Assembly: GCA_000380705.1 (NCBI GenBank)
Contig: AQYM01000017.1
Coordinates: 4,986-20,234, forward strand
Source of the DNA: Crenarchaeota archaeon SCGC AAA471-B05
GTDB lineage: Archaea > Thermoproteota > Thermoprotei > Gearchaeales > Gearchaeaceae
Direction of reading: 5' to 3'
DNA: 15,249 nt
Below are positions 14,035 to 15,249 of the stretch, piece after piece; the first letter of the stretch is position 1; every line of letters begins with the position of its first letter. The notes beneath the pieces are model-generated. The model saw only the letters and a program-made list of their open reading frames with translations. It was not told the DNA's origin and made no database searches. The position numbers and the translations under genes are program-made.

Positions 14035-14784
14035 ATGAATGATGAAATAAGGAATAAAGTTAGGCAGATTCTAAAGAAAATAGATAGAGATATTGTGGTA
14101 CCTGAAGAAATGGTTCATTACAGTGAATGGTTACATGTAATGAGATATGAAATAGCTGAGAAGAAAAAATATGATGTTTCAAATATAAAAGTTGCTGTAC
14201 ATGCGGCTTGCCATACTTATAAACTTATGTCTGAAGATTATACCTACGATGATAACATATTAAATGGTATAAGGCCAGCTCCAACTTCAAGTATAGTTAT
14301 AGCTTTAGGTGCACAACTCGTAGACTATAGTAATTGGTATGATTGTTGTGGCTTTGGATTTAGACATATTTTAACTGAAAGAGAAATAAGTAGATCCTTT
14401 GCATATTTTAGAAAAATAAAACCAATCGTAGAAGAAACTAAAGCTGATGTTCTAATAACTCATGATACAGGTTGTGTGACTACTTTGGATAAAAGCCAAG
14501 TAGTACCGTTAGCTCTTGGTTATAAAGAAACAATTCCTGTAATTTCAGATTCTCAGTTTGCTGCATTAGCTATGGGTGCCCATCCTTTCAAAATCTGTCA
14601 ATTGCATTGGCATATTGCGGATTGGAAAAACTTTCTAAATAAAATGGGTATTGAATGGCAATCAGCATATGATGAATATAAAAAATATCTTGAAGAACTT
14701 AAAAAAGGTGCAAAACCATTTATTTTAATACCTCCGCCTAGAAAGCTTCAACCTAAAAATATTCGTGAAAAAACAACAGGATAA
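14035..14784 (+). CDS. hdrB: HdrB-like heterodisulfide reductase subunit, C-terminal part (second half of a split gene)
   Basis: These 249 residues continue HdrB. The first 45 (IRNKVRQILKKI..., then VHYSEWLHVMRYEIAEKK) match the helical linker that in intact HdrB follows the first CCG domain. Then comes the second CCG domain: VHAACHTYKL (C59), WYDCCGFGF (C104, C105) and ITHDTGCVTTLDKSQ (C147). The last motif has Asp144 where CxxC would have its first Cys. C188 lies in ICQLHWH. The protein is longer at its C-terminus than the minimal domain. The ATG lies 2 nt after the stop of the first half, with no ribosome-binding site, and in the -1 frame. The end abuts hdrA directly (TAA-ATG). Confidence 0.78.
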   Translation: MNDEIRNKVRQILKKIDRDIVVPEEMVHYSEWLHVMRYEIAEKKKYDVSNIKVAVHAACHTYKLMSEDYTYDDNILNGIRPAPTSSIVIALGAQLVDYSNWYDCCGFGFRHILTEREISRSFAYFRKIKPIVEETKADVLITHDTGCVTTLDKSQVVPLALGYKETIPVISDSQFAALAMGAHPFKICQLHWHIADWKNFLNKMGIEWQSAYDEYKKYLEELKKGAKPFILIPPPRKLQPKNIREKTTG

Positions 14785-15249
14785 ATGTCAGAGAACCAAT
14801 CTATTTTAGTTATAGGTGCAGGCCCAGCAGGTCTTCAAGCCTCAAAAGATATCGCAGAATTTGGTTTTAGAGTTGTACTTGTTGAAAAAAGAGATGAATT
14901 AGGAGGAGCACCGATTAGATGGAAATACCATACATTAGCTCCAGATTTTGTTCCTACGGAAAAAGTATTAGGTCCGCTAATAGATTTTGTTAAAAATAAC
15001 AAACTAGTAATTATATATTCTAGTTCTATAGTTGATAGTTACGAACAAAAAGATGATTATTTTAAGGTTAGAATTTTAAATTTGAAAAATAAAAGCGTAA
15101 GTTACGAGAAAGTTTCTGCTATAATTATAGCTACAGGATTTGAGCATTTTAATGCTTCACTTGATCCAAGATACGGATATGGTATTAACCCAAATGTCAT
15201 AGGAATAAATGAATTGGAAATTATGCTCAGTAACGGTAAAATTGTAAGG
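14785..15249 (+). CDS. hdrA: HdrA-like flavoprotein of the sulfur-oxidation Hdr complex, 5' part
   Basis: The first 155 codons are present and the gene runs off the right edge. HdrA carries FAD and iron-sulfur clusters and is the electron hub of the complex. ILVIGAGPAGLQAS (7-20) with an acidic end of strand two (VEKRDELGG, 34-42) is the dinucleotide-binding fold. About 113-120 reads IIIATGFEHF, the second FAD-contact motif. The stretch GGAPIRWKYHTLAPDFVPTE follows the Gly pair where methanogen HdrA has cluster-binding cysteines; the Cys-free version is what I expect of the sulfur-oxidiser type. YGYGINPNVI...NELE is also characteristic of HdrA. It starts immediately after the hdrB stop, so it is co-transcribed with the two halves. 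Confidence 0.88.
   Translation, partial: MSENQSILVIGAGPAGLQASKDIAEFGFRVVLVEKRDELGGAPIRWKYHTLAPDFVPTEKVLGPLIDFVKNNKLVIIYSSSIVDSYEQKDDYFKVRILNLKNKSVSYEKVSAIIIATGFEHFNASLDPRYGYGINPNVIGINELEIMLSNGKIVR

Overview
The window looks like chromosomal DNA of a thermoacidophilic crenarchaeon of the order Sulfolobales. The DNA is AT-rich. Many starts have TATA-like boxes about 25 bp upstream and no leader. Two membrane proteins carry Pro/Gln-rich tails ending in a zinc ribbon. A sulfur-oxidation-type heterodisulfide reductase (Hdr-like) locus begins at the right edge. The genus cannot be told from the sequence alone.

Layout. (1) 1-1789, + strand: two overlapping genes for single-pass surface proteins with cytosolic zinc ribbons; the first is cut by the left edge. 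(2) 1790-2421: a gene-poor stretch that seems to hold the wreck of a membrane-protein gene. (3) 2422-5496, - strand: a tightly coupled three-gene operon for a 2-oxoacid dehydrogenase complex (E1 alpha, E1 beta, E2) without an E3 gene. (4) 5529-6401, + strand: a protein joining an unrecognised N-terminal domain to a PPC/DUF296 domain, transcribed divergently from E1 alpha across only 32 bp. (5) 6423-8768, - strand: an Nramp-superfamily transporter lacking the canonical metal-site motifs, and a short-chain dehydrogenase. (6) 9112-13520, + strand: a complete phosphate uptake operon pstS-pstC-pstA-pstB-phoU. (7) 13541-15249, + strand: an Hdr-like locus with an hdrB-type gene split into two frames, then the 5' part of hdrA.

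How the parts work together. The Pst proteins form one high-affinity phosphate importer: PstS binds, PstC/PstA form the channel, PstB hydrolyses ATP, and PhoU couples to control. The Hdr-like genes belong to the cytoplasmic sulfane-sulfur oxidation system known from sulfur-oxidising bacteria and Sulfolobales. The dehydrogenase operon oxidises a 2-oxoacid (or acetoin) to an acyl-CoA and needs an E3 from elsewhere. The transporter, dehydrogenase and PPC protein beside it could form a substrate-use module, but that is inference from position only.

The most interesting point is the hdrB split. The two frames can only be joined inside one run of seven T, where a -1 shift restores a normal HdrB architecture. 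Other points of note are the coding-like 30 codons upstream of hdrB with no start codon, the altered cysteine motifs of HdrB, the transporter without its metal site, the overlapping divergent promoters, and two hidden or decayed reading frames in the gaps.
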